Below are positions 15,091 to 22,067 of a DNA stretch of 22,084 nt, piece after piece; positions within the stretch are counted from its first letter, which is position 1, and each line of letters opens with the position of its first letter. The notes beneath the pieces are model-generated. The model saw only the letters and a program-made list of their open reading frames with translations, ran no database searches and was not told the origin of the DNA. Origin of the DNA: an uncultured Candidatus Saccharibacteria bacterium (GTDB taxonomy: Bacteria; Patescibacteriota; Saccharimonadia; Saccharimonadales; Saccharimonadaceae); the NCBI GenBank assembly GCA_948477625.1, contig CAOLNK010000009.1:1-22084 (forward strand), given 5' to 3'. Both the position numbers and the translations under genes were made by a program.

Positions 15091-16281
15091 CTAATCCCCG
15101 TGCTCTATCTTCTTCCAAGTCACATTTTTCTTCAACAGTGCTTTAATTGCGCACGGAATATACGTCACCAAATATAACGGATTAAACAAGACTGCCTTGA
15201 TTTTACTCCCCATCGTCAAATCGAGTTTCTCCCGCTTAACCATTTCTACTGTCACCAACATCAGAATCACGTACACCCCAGCTAAAATCACCGGAATTGC
15301 CGCCAAGATGTCCATTGCTTTTCCCATAATACATAGTTCAATTACCGTGCCAATCATAATCGCTACCACACCCAAAATCGCATAAATCGCCGGACGCACA
15401 CCAATCTTTTCCTTCACCAAGCTACCATAATTATTTCCATGTTTTTTCGCGCGAATTAGCGGGATATACTTTTTACGCGCCGAAAAGTACCCCTTAATCC
15501 ACCGTACTCGCTGCGCCACCGTCTGACTATATTTAGTCGGTTGTTCGTCAAAGAATACTGCCTCTTCGTTGTAATAGGTAGTTAAACTATGCAACGTAGC
15601 ATACAGTGACAGCTCATAATCCTCCGTCAAGCTTACAAACGGCCAGCCTCGCCACTCTTCAATCAAATCCCCCACAACGTAATAACCAGTACCAGAAAAA
15701 ATAATATTTGCCCCATGTGCTGCACGCTTCCGATTACTCATGACGTTGATCATCGAGAATGTTAAACTCGACACCGCCGCAATCACATTGGCATTACCAT
15801 TCTTAGAATTACGATAGCCCGTGGCAATCTCATAACCTTGATCATAAATCTTCAACATCTGTTCCAAATAATCTTTCGTCAAAATATTATCCGCATCAAA
15901 GATGAAATAAGCATCATAATGCCTATTCTTGGCCAATATCTGACGCACGGCTTCGTCCAAAGCATAACCTTTACGCTGCCTTGACAAATCTTCGCGCAGA
16001 ATCACTGTGTTGCCATGCTGCTTGCAAATCTCCACTGTTGGATCATCTGGCGTCTCCACAATCACATAAACATCTTCCGATTTCACTTTCACTGTTTGCT
16101 GACGAACACTCTTGAGCAACCCGCCAATTACTTTGCTCTCATCTCGCGCCGCAATCAAAATCGCGATTTCTGGCGCTTTTTTACGTGGTACTAGCTCAAT
16201 CTTGTTCTGTTTCAAGGCCGCACTACCGCGTAACCATAGAGACCCCGCATAAAACAGCAGTAATAATCCTAAAATACTCAT
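15091..16281 (-). CDS. Processive family 2 glycosyltransferase
   Basis: A 396-residue membrane glycosyltransferase of the GT2 family (GT-A fold), cellulose/hyaluronan-synthase-like. An N-terminal TM helix (about 1-19) precedes the catalytic domain, with IAARDES at 43-49 for nucleotide binding, DAD at 129-131 (metal-binding DxD), TEDYELS at 219-225 (catalytic base region), and QRVRW at 257-261, the Q..RW signature of processive enzymes. Three or four TM segments follow at about 300-390. It likely polymerises or extends an envelope polysaccharide. Its start codon overlaps the stop of the upstream permease gene (ATGA), so the two are translationally coupled. It should still be expressed if ribosomes reach the end of that interrupted gene. 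Confidence 0.9.
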   Translation of the reverse strand: MSILGLLLLFYAGSLWLRGSAALKQNKIELVPRKKAPEIAILIAARDESKVIGGLLKSVRQQTVKVKSEDVYVIVETPDDPTVEICKQHGNTVILREDLSRQRKGYALDEAVRQILAKNRHYDAYFIFDADNILTKDYLEQMLKIYDQGYEIATGYRNSKNGNANVIAAVSSLTFSMINVMSNRKRAAHGANIIFSGTGYYVVGDLIEEWRGWPFVSLTEDYELSLYATLHSLTTYYNEEAVFFDEQPTKYSQTVAQRVRWIKGYFSARKKYIPLIRAKKHGNNYGSLVKEKIGVRPAIYAILGVVAIMIGTVIELCIMGKAMDILAAIPVILAGVYVILMLVTVEMVKREKLDLTMGSKIKAVLFNPLYLVTYIPCAIKALLKKNVTWKKIEHGD

Positions 16282-16982
16282 GGTTTTTTATCCGGATGTT
16301 CCATATTTGGGAAATAATGCCGCAAAAAATCATCATTATAGTAACTATCGCAAAACTCACCTACTGGCGTAAAAGGCGGGATATTATTATGTCGCAAAGT
16401 TTGTCGAATAATTGCCGTCCATGACACCAACATGTCTAGCGCCATCAACACCACCAAAACTACATAGATCCGATCACCAATCTTTATCGGAATTCGTTCA
16501 ATTAGGTTTGAAACCGGCGGATACACCACCTTCACTAACAATAAGCCCAAAAATCCCCACACCAACATAATCGGAATCGTTGTGCGACCATTGATATTTA
16601 AAAACAAATCACTATAATCCCATGATGTTGTATGTGTAAATACTTCCTATAGCCAGCTCACAATATACTCTACAAATCCACCTAGCACCGCTGCATAGAT
16701 AAAAATCTGCCACGCTTTCAGCGGCTTACGCAGCAAAAGATATACCAACACCACAGCACCAAAACCATAAATCACATTAAACGGTCCATAAATTACTCCC
16801 CGCCTAAGGGCATGCTCTAGTTGACCTGTGTCCATGTAGTGTTGCACCATGAACAAAATTTCTTCATAAATCGTGCCAATCACTGATCCCACCAAAAACA
16901 CAAAAAACAGTTTTTTAAAGCATAAGCCTTCAGCAAATTTCGGCTCTTTTACCACAACTGGTTTATTTTTCTGTTTGGCCAT
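16278..16982 (-). pseudogene. CmpB-type ABC transporter permease, interrupted by an in-frame amber codon
   Basis: A single 234-codon frame matches the putative ABC transporter permease family ABC_trans_CmpB, except for one TAG at 16647-16649. The first 111 residues run from MAKQKNKP, through TM helices, to GGFVEYIVSWL. After the stop, the same frame continues E-V-F-T-H-T-T-S-W-D-Y-S-D-L and then NINGRTTIPIMLVWGFLGLL. Family members read straight through this point as EY..SWL.E...G...WDYS....NLNGR, so the amber replaces one ordinary codon, possibly Gln, Leu or Trp changed by one base. No bases are missing. It is either a recent nonsense mutation, programmed readthrough, or a sequencing error. 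A TTG at 16607 could restart the second half. The gene overlaps the glycosyltransferase start by 4 bases. Confidence 0.82.
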
Positions 16983-16993
16983 ATTTACCCACT

Positions 16994-16999
16994 ATTATA
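16994..16999 (-). promoter_or_regulatory. -10 box of the permease-glycosyltransferase operon
   Basis: The minus strand reads TGTTATAAT (extended TGn, TATAAT at 16999-16994), 11 nt before ATG 16982. It faces away from the promoter at 17017-17022 on the other strand. Confidence 0.55.
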
Positions 17000-17016
17000 A
17001 CATATTCTAGTTATGC

Positions 17017-17022
17017 TATAAT
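17017..17022 (+). promoter_or_regulatory. -10 box of the Ntn hydrolase gene, leaderless type
   Basis: TGCTATAAT (extended TGn, TATAAT at 17017-17022) ends 6 nt before ATG 17029. There is no Shine-Dalgarno sequence. Its -35 region coincides with the opposing -10 at 16994-16999. Confidence 0.65.
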
Positions 17023-17028
17023 AAGAAT

Positions 17029-18036
17029 ATGATTCAGTTTCGTGGCACTAGACAAGAATTTGGCGAATATTATGGCTTGCGCCTCCGCGAATTTCACCAC
17101 AACTTTTTTCGCCATACTAATACCGAAACTTTACGTCGTCAACTCAAAATTTACGAAAAGTTTTATCCCGAACTAGTACAAGAAAAACTCGCTGCCGCCC
17201 AAATTCTCAATCAAGATCCTCAGTTTTTACTATACGAAGACCTCGCAGCACCAGTTGATGCTCAGCGCCGAAAAGCCAACCAGCACCAACACGGTTGCAC
17301 AATCTTCGCCATCCGCGAAAACGGCAAGGTCTTTGTAGGTCGCAATTACGACTGGCTTCCCGAAGCACGTGAGTTCTTTGAGCGCTACGATATCGACATC
17401 AAAGGCGCCAATCGCTACTTTTCTTTCTCCGACGAGTCAGTTTGGGGCCGTCACGTCGGACGCCGTAGTCGCAAAATCTACGCCGAAGATGCCATCAACG
17501 AATACGGGCTCTATATCGGTCTTACTGCCTCCAAAATCGACAAGTGGAATTACGGCCTCACACCATCACACCTCATCCGCTATATCACTGAACATTGCAA
17601 AACCACCCGTCAGGCCCTCAATGTTTTTGCCAAAATGCCTTGTGCTGTGCCTAAAAACTTCTTAATTGCCGATGCTAGCGGTAACCTCGCCGTAATCGAA
17701 CATTCTAGCCGTAATTATGAAATTATCCGGCCTGACGATACCGGCATCCTCATCCACACTAATCATTGTCTCTCACCCAAACTTCAGCGTATTGATCATG
17801 TTTATCAAAAGAACCCACGTACCGATTCTTTCTTGCGTTATCAAGAGACCAATTATCTCATCCGCGAGCAGCTACCAGGCTTTCAGTTTACTGATCTCTG
17901 GCGAATTTTGCGCGAGTCACACTATATTTATAACGAAGATACCATTTGGTCGCTCGCACTCGAGCTCAGCGAGCAGCGTTTTAATGTTTACTACGACACC
18001 GCTATGGGGCAAAAGCACACCAAGTTTAATTTTTGA
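17029..18036 (+). CDS. C45-like Ntn hydrolase (linear amide hydrolase)
   Basis: A 335-residue protein of the acyl-CoA:6-aminopenicillanate acyltransferase / peptidase C45-like group of N-terminal nucleophile hydrolases. The key segment is HQHGCTIFAI...GKVFVGRNYDW. Cys90 is the predicted nucleophile, freed by self-cleavage before it, and the following GRNYDW is typical of the family. SDESVWGRHVG and NEYGLYIGLTAS form the next core strands. The N-terminal 89 residues contain the helical pro-region seen in C45 proteins. No signal peptide is apparent, so it is probably cytosolic. Likely substrates are linear amide bonds, such as acylated amino acids or peptides, but the true substrate is unknown. 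It is probably translated from a leaderless mRNA. Confidence 0.83.
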   Translation: MIQFRGTRQEFGEYYGLRLREFHHNFFRHTNTETLRRQLKIYEKFYPELVQEKLAAAQILNQDPQFLLYEDLAAPVDAQRRKANQHQHGCTIFAIRENGKVFVGRNYDWLPEAREFFERYDIDIKGANRYFSFSDESVWGRHVGRRSRKIYAEDAINEYGLYIGLTASKIDKWNYGLTPSHLIRYITEHCKTTRQALNVFAKMPCAVPKNFLIADASGNLAVIEHSSRNYEIIRPDDTGILIHTNHCLSPKLQRIDHVYQKNPRTDSFLRYQETNYLIREQLPGFQFTDLWRILRESHYIYNEDTIWSLALELSEQRFNVYYDTAMGQKHTKFNF

Positions 18037-18046
18037 TGATCCGTGA

Positions 18047-18081
18047 TATAATTAAAAGTAGATTTATTAGACAGTTGGAGG
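18047..18081 (+). promoter_or_regulatory. -10 box and ribosome binding site of the SDR gene
   Basis: TGATATAAT (extended TGn, TATAAT at 18047-18052) begins a leader of about 30 nt that contains GGAGG at 18077-18081, 6 nt before ATG 18088. Confidence 0.6.
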
Positions 18082-18087
18082 CGTTTT

Positions 18088-18846
18088 ATGATTATTAAAG
18101 ATTTATTGTTGGGTAAAGTTGCAGTAGTGACTGGCGGCACACGCGGAATTGGTTTTGCAATTGTGCGCAAGTTCTTGGAACAAGGTGCTACTGTAGTGCT
18201 ATTTGGCTCCCGCGAAGCGACCGCACAAGCCGCTGTCGATAGACTGCACGAAGAAAATCCCGACTATCCCGTTTTTGGACTAGCACCTGAGTTAGACAAT
18301 TATACTAATGTTGAGCAAACTTTCAAACAGATTGTTGCCGACCATGGCCACATTGATATTCTAGCCAACAACGCCGGCATCTCTGCCCGCGACTCACTCT
18401 ATGACTACAAACCAGAAGATTTTGATAAAATCATGGACCTAAATGTTAAAGCCCTCTTTAACTGCAGCAAGGCAGCCGCGCCATATATGCGTGAACAAGG
18501 TAATGGCTGCATCATCAATACTAGCTCTATGGTTAGTATATATGGTCAAGCCGCTGGCTGTGGCTACCCAGCTTCTAAATTCGCCGTAAATGGTCTTACC
18601 AAATCACTCGCTAGGGAATTAGGCAAAGACGGTATCCGCGTCAACGCTGTTGCTCCAGGAGTTACTAACACGGACATGCTTACTAGCCTTCCCAAAGAGT
18701 TAGCCGACCGTGTTTCTGCGGGCATTCCTCTCGGTCGCCCTGGTGAGCCAGAAGAGATTGCCAATGTCTTTCTTTTCCTTGCTAGTGACCTTGCTAGCTA
18801 TGTTACTGGAGCCATCGTTTCAGTAGACGGCGCCACACAAGTCTAA
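18088..18846 (+). CDS. SDR family oxidoreductase (FabG-like)
   Basis: A 252-residue classical short-chain dehydrogenase/reductase, a cytosolic NAD(P)-dependent enzyme. It has the cofactor motif TGGTRGIG near residues 15-22, NNAG at about 93-96, the catalytic Ser in NTSSMVS, the YxxxK motif as YPASK, and RVNAVAPGVTNTDM after it. It most resembles FabG-type 3-oxoacyl reductases (ends SVDGATQV, IPLGRPGEPEEIANV), but without other fatty-acid genes nearby the substrate is uncertain. Many CPR bacteria keep FabG-like enzymes without a full fatty-acid pathway. It has its own leadered promoter and precedes the ubiquitin-like cassette by 50 nt. I see no sign that it belongs to that unit. Confidence 0.92.
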   Translation: MIIKDLLLGKVAVVTGGTRGIGFAIVRKFLEQGATVVLFGSREATAQAAVDRLHEENPDYPVFGLAPELDNYTNVEQTFKQIVADHGHIDILANNAGISARDSLYDYKPEDFDKIMDLNVKALFNCSKAAAPYMREQGNGCIINTSSMVSIYGQAAGCGYPASKFAVNGLTKSLARELGKDGIRVNAVAPGVTNTDMLTSLPKELADRVSAGIPLGRPGEPEEIANVFLFLASDLASYVTGAIVSVDGATQV

Positions 18847-18861
18847 AATCTAACCTGAATA

Positions 18862-18890
18862 TTGACAAATTTCGATATCTGTGCTACAAT
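18862..18890 (+). promoter_or_regulatory. Consensus promoter of the ubiquitin-like cassette
   Basis: TTGACA (18862-18867), a 17-bp spacer and TGCTACAAT (TACAAT at 18885-18890, extended TGn) make the best sigma-70-type promoter in the window and the only one with a perfect -35. The ATG at 18897 follows after 6 nt. The next in-frame start with a ribosome binding site is TTG 18987. Confidence 0.8.
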
Positions 18891-18896
18891 AGAAGT

Positions 18897-20276
18897 ATGG
18901 GGACGCTTTTTGTCGTCTACCAAGCAGAATTATCGGTCAAAACCATAATTCTTAAAAATTCAGTTGAAGAAAGAAGGTGTTTTTATTTGAAACGACGTCC
19001 CAAAAAGTACTATCGAGATATTTGCTTCGATTATTTTGAAGACGAAGTCTTTGTAGCTACAGTTACCGCAGCTGTATTCTGTGCACTTCTTCTCGGTCTT
19101 ATATTGGTAAGTGTATCCAGCGAACATAAAGCAACACTGACCAAAAATGAAACCGCCCAGGAGTTCAATGCACTATCACTCCATGAGCGTCAGCTCATTG
19201 CAAAGTGGTCCGACACAGAATTAGACGAAGAAACATTTCTTATGGAAATCAATGATGACCCACTGACCGTTAAAGAAGCGTGGTTACCCTTGTTAATTAT
19301 CGCCATCGGAATCGTACTTTGTTTTTTCTCTGGATCCGTCGCGTATGGTTATTGTACTGAAAGAAATAGCGACTATTTTTTAGCTGACTTACCCTTAGGT
19401 ATTGGCTACGGTTGGTTTTTACTCTTCGCCTTGTTTACCATCTGGCCTTTCATGTTTATCAGCGCGATTCGGATGTGGTTTTATTTCCGCCCCAATCGCA
19501 AAGCCGAAAGAGCTGAAGTAGAAAAACAAGCCGAAGCTGAACTATCCGAAGAACAAATCTATGCCTTAGCCCAATCACCCAAAATGCGCAATTACAGTGC
19601 GGCTCGCCAAGCGTACATCAATTATCGCCTTAGCGGCAGAGCACAAGCACAGCAAAAGTTGATTGAAGCTACGGAAGAAAGGATTGAAGAAATCAAACAA
19701 ACCATTCGCGATTATGGCCAGAAAATCCAAAAATCGCAACACGAGTTAGGTGAAGCCAAAGCCGAGCTGGAAAGTTTGTCTACAACCAAAGTTTCAGCAC
19801 AAGCTACGCGTACTCAGGCTAAAGCCGAATGGAAAATTTTGACCGAAATGCGTGGCGTAGCCAAATTGACGGCGCACAAAGGTCGCGGCAAACGGCCCGA
19901 CAAAATCTGCATCTTGGTCAAAGTCCGCGTACCATATCATAACAATGTGTATGATTTCGGTGATTATCAAATCACACTCTGCGGAGATCGCTACAGCTGT
20001 GATCGTGTTCGCTCCGGTATAAGAGTTGATCACACCAGTACACAACCAAGCTATAACGAATCCAGCGGATTCTGTTTTGGCAGTCGTCGGTCTACAATCA
20101 TGGAGTATCTAGAACAAGGCAAAACCATCGAAGCGGTCACGCTCATGGTCGATTGCCTGCACTCCGTCAATGAGGGACACGAAATATACATCCCCGATTG
20201 TTTCCGTAAAGTTGCAACTGTTGAACGTGCAAAACGACGCTTAAAGCGTCAAGCCAAAAACAAAGGAGGGAAATAA
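18897..20276 (+). CDS. Membrane-anchored coiled-coil protein with E2-like domain
   Basis: A 459-residue protein, the first gene of the cassette. It has three hydrophobic segments (about 51-72, 128-151, 168-196), a charged coiled coil (about 203-320), and a C-terminal domain (about 336-435) that I read as an E2 (UBC) fold. YDFGDYQITL (352-361) matches the Y.GG.F.L.I strand of E2s. QPSYNESSGFCFG (383-395) matches the HPN...G.xC region, with the same Pro-to-Cys spacing of 9, giving Cys393 as the likely thioester Cys. QGKTIEAVTLMVDCLHSVNEG mirrors the crossover helix. His of HPN is Gln here. The start is open: ATG 18897 is leaderless-like, while TTG 18987 has AAGAAGGTG upstream and begins KRRPKKYYRD. 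Three TM segments leave topology unresolved. No database search backs the E2 call. Confidence 0.72.
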   Translation: MGTLFVVYQAELSVKTIILKNSVEERRCFYLKRRPKKYYRDICFDYFEDEVFVATVTAAVFCALLLGLILVSVSSEHKATLTKNETAQEFNALSLHERQLIAKWSDTELDEETFLMEINDDPLTVKEAWLPLLIIAIGIVLCFFSGSVAYGYCTERNSDYFLADLPLGIGYGWFLLFALFTIWPFMFISAIRMWFYFRPNRKAERAEVEKQAEAELSEEQIYALAQSPKMRNYSAARQAYINYRLSGRAQAQQKLIEATEERIEEIKQTIRDYGQKIQKSQHELGEAKAELESLSTTKVSAQATRTQAKAEWKILTEMRGVAKLTAHKGRGKRPDKICILVKVRVPYHNNVYDFGDYQITLCGDRYSCDRVRSGIRVDHTSTQPSYNESSGFCFGSRRSTIMEYLEQGKTIEAVTLMVDCLHSVNEGHEIYIPDCFRKVATVERAKRRLKRQAKNKGGK

Positions 20277-20277
20277 A

Positions 20278-20829
20278 ATGACTACAATCACGTTGCATAT
20301 TCCAATTCAAATTTGGCAGCGCATTCGTTATTATATCGATGCCTGTACACCGCGTGAAGTCACCGGAATCGGAACGATTACGAGAATTGATTCGCGTACG
20401 CTTCGCGTCACCAAAGTCTTTCTCCCCAATCAATGCTCGAGCGCTGGCTACTGCGAGTGTGACGATGAAGCATTGAATGGGATTATCTTCAATCTTGTTG
20501 AAGATAATCCAGCCAGGGCTGGCGATTTACGTTTCCGTTGGCATTCACACGCAAACGGGCAGTGCTTTTGGTCTACTACAGATCAGGAGGATATCAATAA
20601 TTGGCAGTCCGACTGGGTGATAAACTTAGTTTCCAACGTCAAAGGTGATATACTGGCAAGGTTGGACATGTTCGAGCCTTTCCGCATCGCAAACATTCCA
20701 TTGGAAGTCATAATAGATTTGCCTGAGAGCGAAGACTTGCGCCGTGAATGTTTTGCAGAGGCACAGCAGAAAGTGCGCGCCATACCGGAACCTCCCATAC
20801 TTCCTAGAGGAAAAGGAGGTGAAGCGTGA
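20278..20829 (+). CDS. JAB/JAMM metalloprotease (deubiquitinase-like)
   Basis: A 183-residue zinc isopeptidase-like protein of the JAB (Mov34/MPN/PAD-1) fold. The full JAMM signature is present: Glu27 in PREVTG, then HSHANGQCFWSTTD, giving His89, His91, Ser99 and Asp102 in the H-x-H-x7-S-x2-D spacing. In eukaryotes such enzymes remove ubiquitin, and in bacterial cassettes they are thought to process the Ubl C-terminus or cleave conjugates. The flanking E2-like and E1-like genes support that role here. A Pro-rich tail (IPEPPILPRGKGG) ends the protein. The ATG is 1 nt after the previous stop, with GGAGG at 20265-20269. The protein is cytosolic, with no signal peptide. Confidence 0.88.
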   Translation: MTTITLHIPIQIWQRIRYYIDACTPREVTGIGTITRIDSRTLRVTKVFLPNQCSSAGYCECDDEALNGIIFNLVEDNPARAGDLRFRWHSHANGQCFWSTTDQEDINNWQSDWVINLVSNVKGDILARLDMFEPFRIANIPLEVIIDLPESEDLRRECFAEAQQKVRAIPEPPILPRGKGGEA

Positions 20830-21488
20830 TGGGCCAAACTTTTGATTACTCAGATCAGCACAAGATTTTTAATACTGACACTTGGGGGTGGCCCGTACAC
20901 TTAATTGGAGCTGGCGGCATCAACAATTTAATTGGCCCCACCTTGGCCAAAATGGGCATCAACGAAATCCACATTTGGGATGACGACATCTTGGAAATTC
21001 GTAATTGCCCCACAGAGGTCGCTTACAGTTATAAAATGGTTGGCCAACCTAAAGTAGCCGCCATGGCTGATGCAATTTATTATTTGCGCCCTGATGTCAA
21101 CGTGTATCAGCACCAAGAACGCATCACAACCGGCACACAGCTCAGCGGTATTGTTATTTCCGGCGTTGATTCCATGAAAAGTCGCCAGACTATCTGGGAA
21201 TGCGTCCAAAATAACTTTCTGGAAATTCCGTTTTTTATCGACGGACGTAGCGCTGGGGAGGAAACCGCAATTTTCGCATTCGCTCCCAGCGACATGGACT
21301 CCGCCGAAATTTACAGCGAAGACTGGCTCTTCGATGACGGAGAAGCGCTCCAATTAGAATGCGGAGCACGCAACATTGGTTACATTGCCGATTATATGGC
21401 AGCCGAAATCTGCCGTTTAATCACTAGGTTCCATCGGGAACTCCCGGTAGAATTTTATAGACACAGAAACTTCGCCAACGAGAATTAA
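20829..21488 (+). CDS. ThiF/E1-like adenylating enzyme
   Basis: A 219-residue member of the ThiF/MoeB/E1 superfamily, predicted to adenylate the C-terminus of the small Ubl encoded next. GAGGINN at 27-33 is the ATP-binding glycine loop, followed by an acidic tip WDDD (50-53), Arg58-Asn59, a GQPK (72-75) helix with the conserved Lys, and SGVDSMKSR with Asp114, which holds the Mg-ATP. A Cys at 178 (LECGARNIGYIADYMAAEI) lies where related enzymes place the thioester Cys. The zinc-binding CxxC pairs of ThiF are absent, and the protein is shorter than typical E1s (about 250). It overlaps the JAB stop codon by one base (TGATG), with GGAGG at 20815-20819. GTG 20826 is an alternative start. Confidence 0.88.
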   Translation: MGQTFDYSDQHKIFNTDTWGWPVHLIGAGGINNLIGPTLAKMGINEIHIWDDDILEIRNCPTEVAYSYKMVGQPKVAAMADAIYYLRPDVNVYQHQERITTGTQLSGIVISGVDSMKSRQTIWECVQNNFLEIPFFIDGRSAGEETAIFAFAPSDMDSAEIYSEDWLFDDGEALQLECGARNIGYIADYMAAEICRLITRFHRELPVEFYRHRNFANEN

Positions 21489-21503
21489 AAGGAGGAAAAA
21501 TCA

Positions 21504-21743
21504 ATGGCAGAAAACAAAGCACAGGGAACTGTAAATGTAGCAAACGGAGCAGGCAACACACCGATTAAGGTTGACTGGTACCCCGGCGATACCGTTGCTA
21601 CCATCTTAGAACGCGCCAAAATCACCATCCGGTCTGGTCAGACTGCTACTTTGGGCAAAAGACGGGTTAAACGTCCAAACCGCACGCCGGTAGAATCTGG
21701 TGCGACTATTGTCATTGCAGGAAAAATCAGCAACGGACAGTAA
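21504..21743 (+). CDS. Beta-grasp ubiquitin-like modifier candidate
   Basis: A 79-residue cytosolic protein, last in the cassette. After a flexible 18-residue N-terminus, its pattern fits a ubiquitin/MoaD/ThiS-like beta-grasp fold: strand TPIKVDWYP, helix DTVATILERAKI, two short strands with TATLGKRRVK, a loop, then GATIVIAGKIS. Size and place beside E1, JAB and E2-like genes make it the likely modifier. It ends ISNGQ: a single Gly78 precedes Gln79, so no terminal Gly-Gly exists as in ubiquitin. It may need trimming of the last residue, perhaps by the JAB protease, to expose Gly78. Alternatively it is a sulfur carrier or an atypical Ubl. GGAGG at 21491-21495 lies 8 nt upstream. Confidence 0.75.
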   Translation: MAENKAQGTVNVANGAGNTPIKVDWYPGDTVATILERAKITIRSGQTATLGKRRVKRPNRTPVESGATIVIAGKISNGQ

Positions 21744-21772
21744 AACTTTCGACAACTGAATATTGGATTAGG

Positions 21773-21796
21773 GGCAGGCCACAAGCCTGCCTTTTT
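21773..21796 (+). terminator. Strong intrinsic terminator of the cassette
   Basis: GGCAGGC (21773-21779) pairs perfectly with GCCTGCC (21785-21791) around a CACAA loop, followed by TTTTT (21792-21796). It lies 30 nt after the Ubl stop and closes the unit that began at 18862. Confidence 0.92.
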
Positions 21797-21812
21797 CATA
21801 CACATCTCCACT

Positions 21813-22067
21813 CTACATGTCTAATACAGTACTAAGGCAGCGGAGGGAGAAACCGTACCAGCGGAAATCCGGGCCGTACGACGGGTAGACCGTCGACGCA
21901 TTGAAGGTGAGGAGGTAAGCAGTAGCCGAAGTACTAGAAGTATAAGCGGCAGCTCGCGACGACCACCAGTCGCCGTAGAGGCCAGCGGCCAAGAAAGTGC
22001 CACCATTACGACTAGGCAAGTTAATAAACCCGCTGCGCACGAAGTAAAACTGAAAAAGAGAAAATAG
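21813..22067 (-). pseudogene. FISUMP-like surface protein C-terminal fragment
   Basis: On the minus strand an 85-codon frame reads FYFVRSGFINLP, then YGDWWSSRAA, YLLTFNASTVYPSYG and WYGFSLRCLSTVLDM before a TAG stop. This closely resembles the C-terminal end of FISUMP (Fibrobacter succinogenes major paralogous) domain proteins, whose tails read YWSS.A....AYYLYFNSS.V.P....R..GFSVRC. Such surface proteins are numerous in Saccharibacteria. In this frame a TAG at 22068-22070 interrupts the domain, so the fragment lacks the start of the fold. Base composition is richer in G+C than the surrounding genes. It may be a decayed gene end, a donor cassette, or a gene whose upstream part in another frame is shifted beyond the window. 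The window edge hides the answer. Confidence 0.5.

Noticed and set aside
16647..16649. TAG read as a sense codon by altered genetic code.
   Set aside because: Other genes here end in TAG at well-supported C-termini, so the standard code is simpler.
20256..20825. Gly-Gly near the C-termini of the E2-like and JAB proteins as Ubl-type tails.
   Set aside because: These Gly codons (GGA GGG, GGA GGT) are the Shine-Dalgarno sequences of the next genes, and the proteins end with further residues.
18862..21796. CBASS type II or PRTRC operon.
   Set aside because: No cyclase, effector or ParB-related gene adjoins it.
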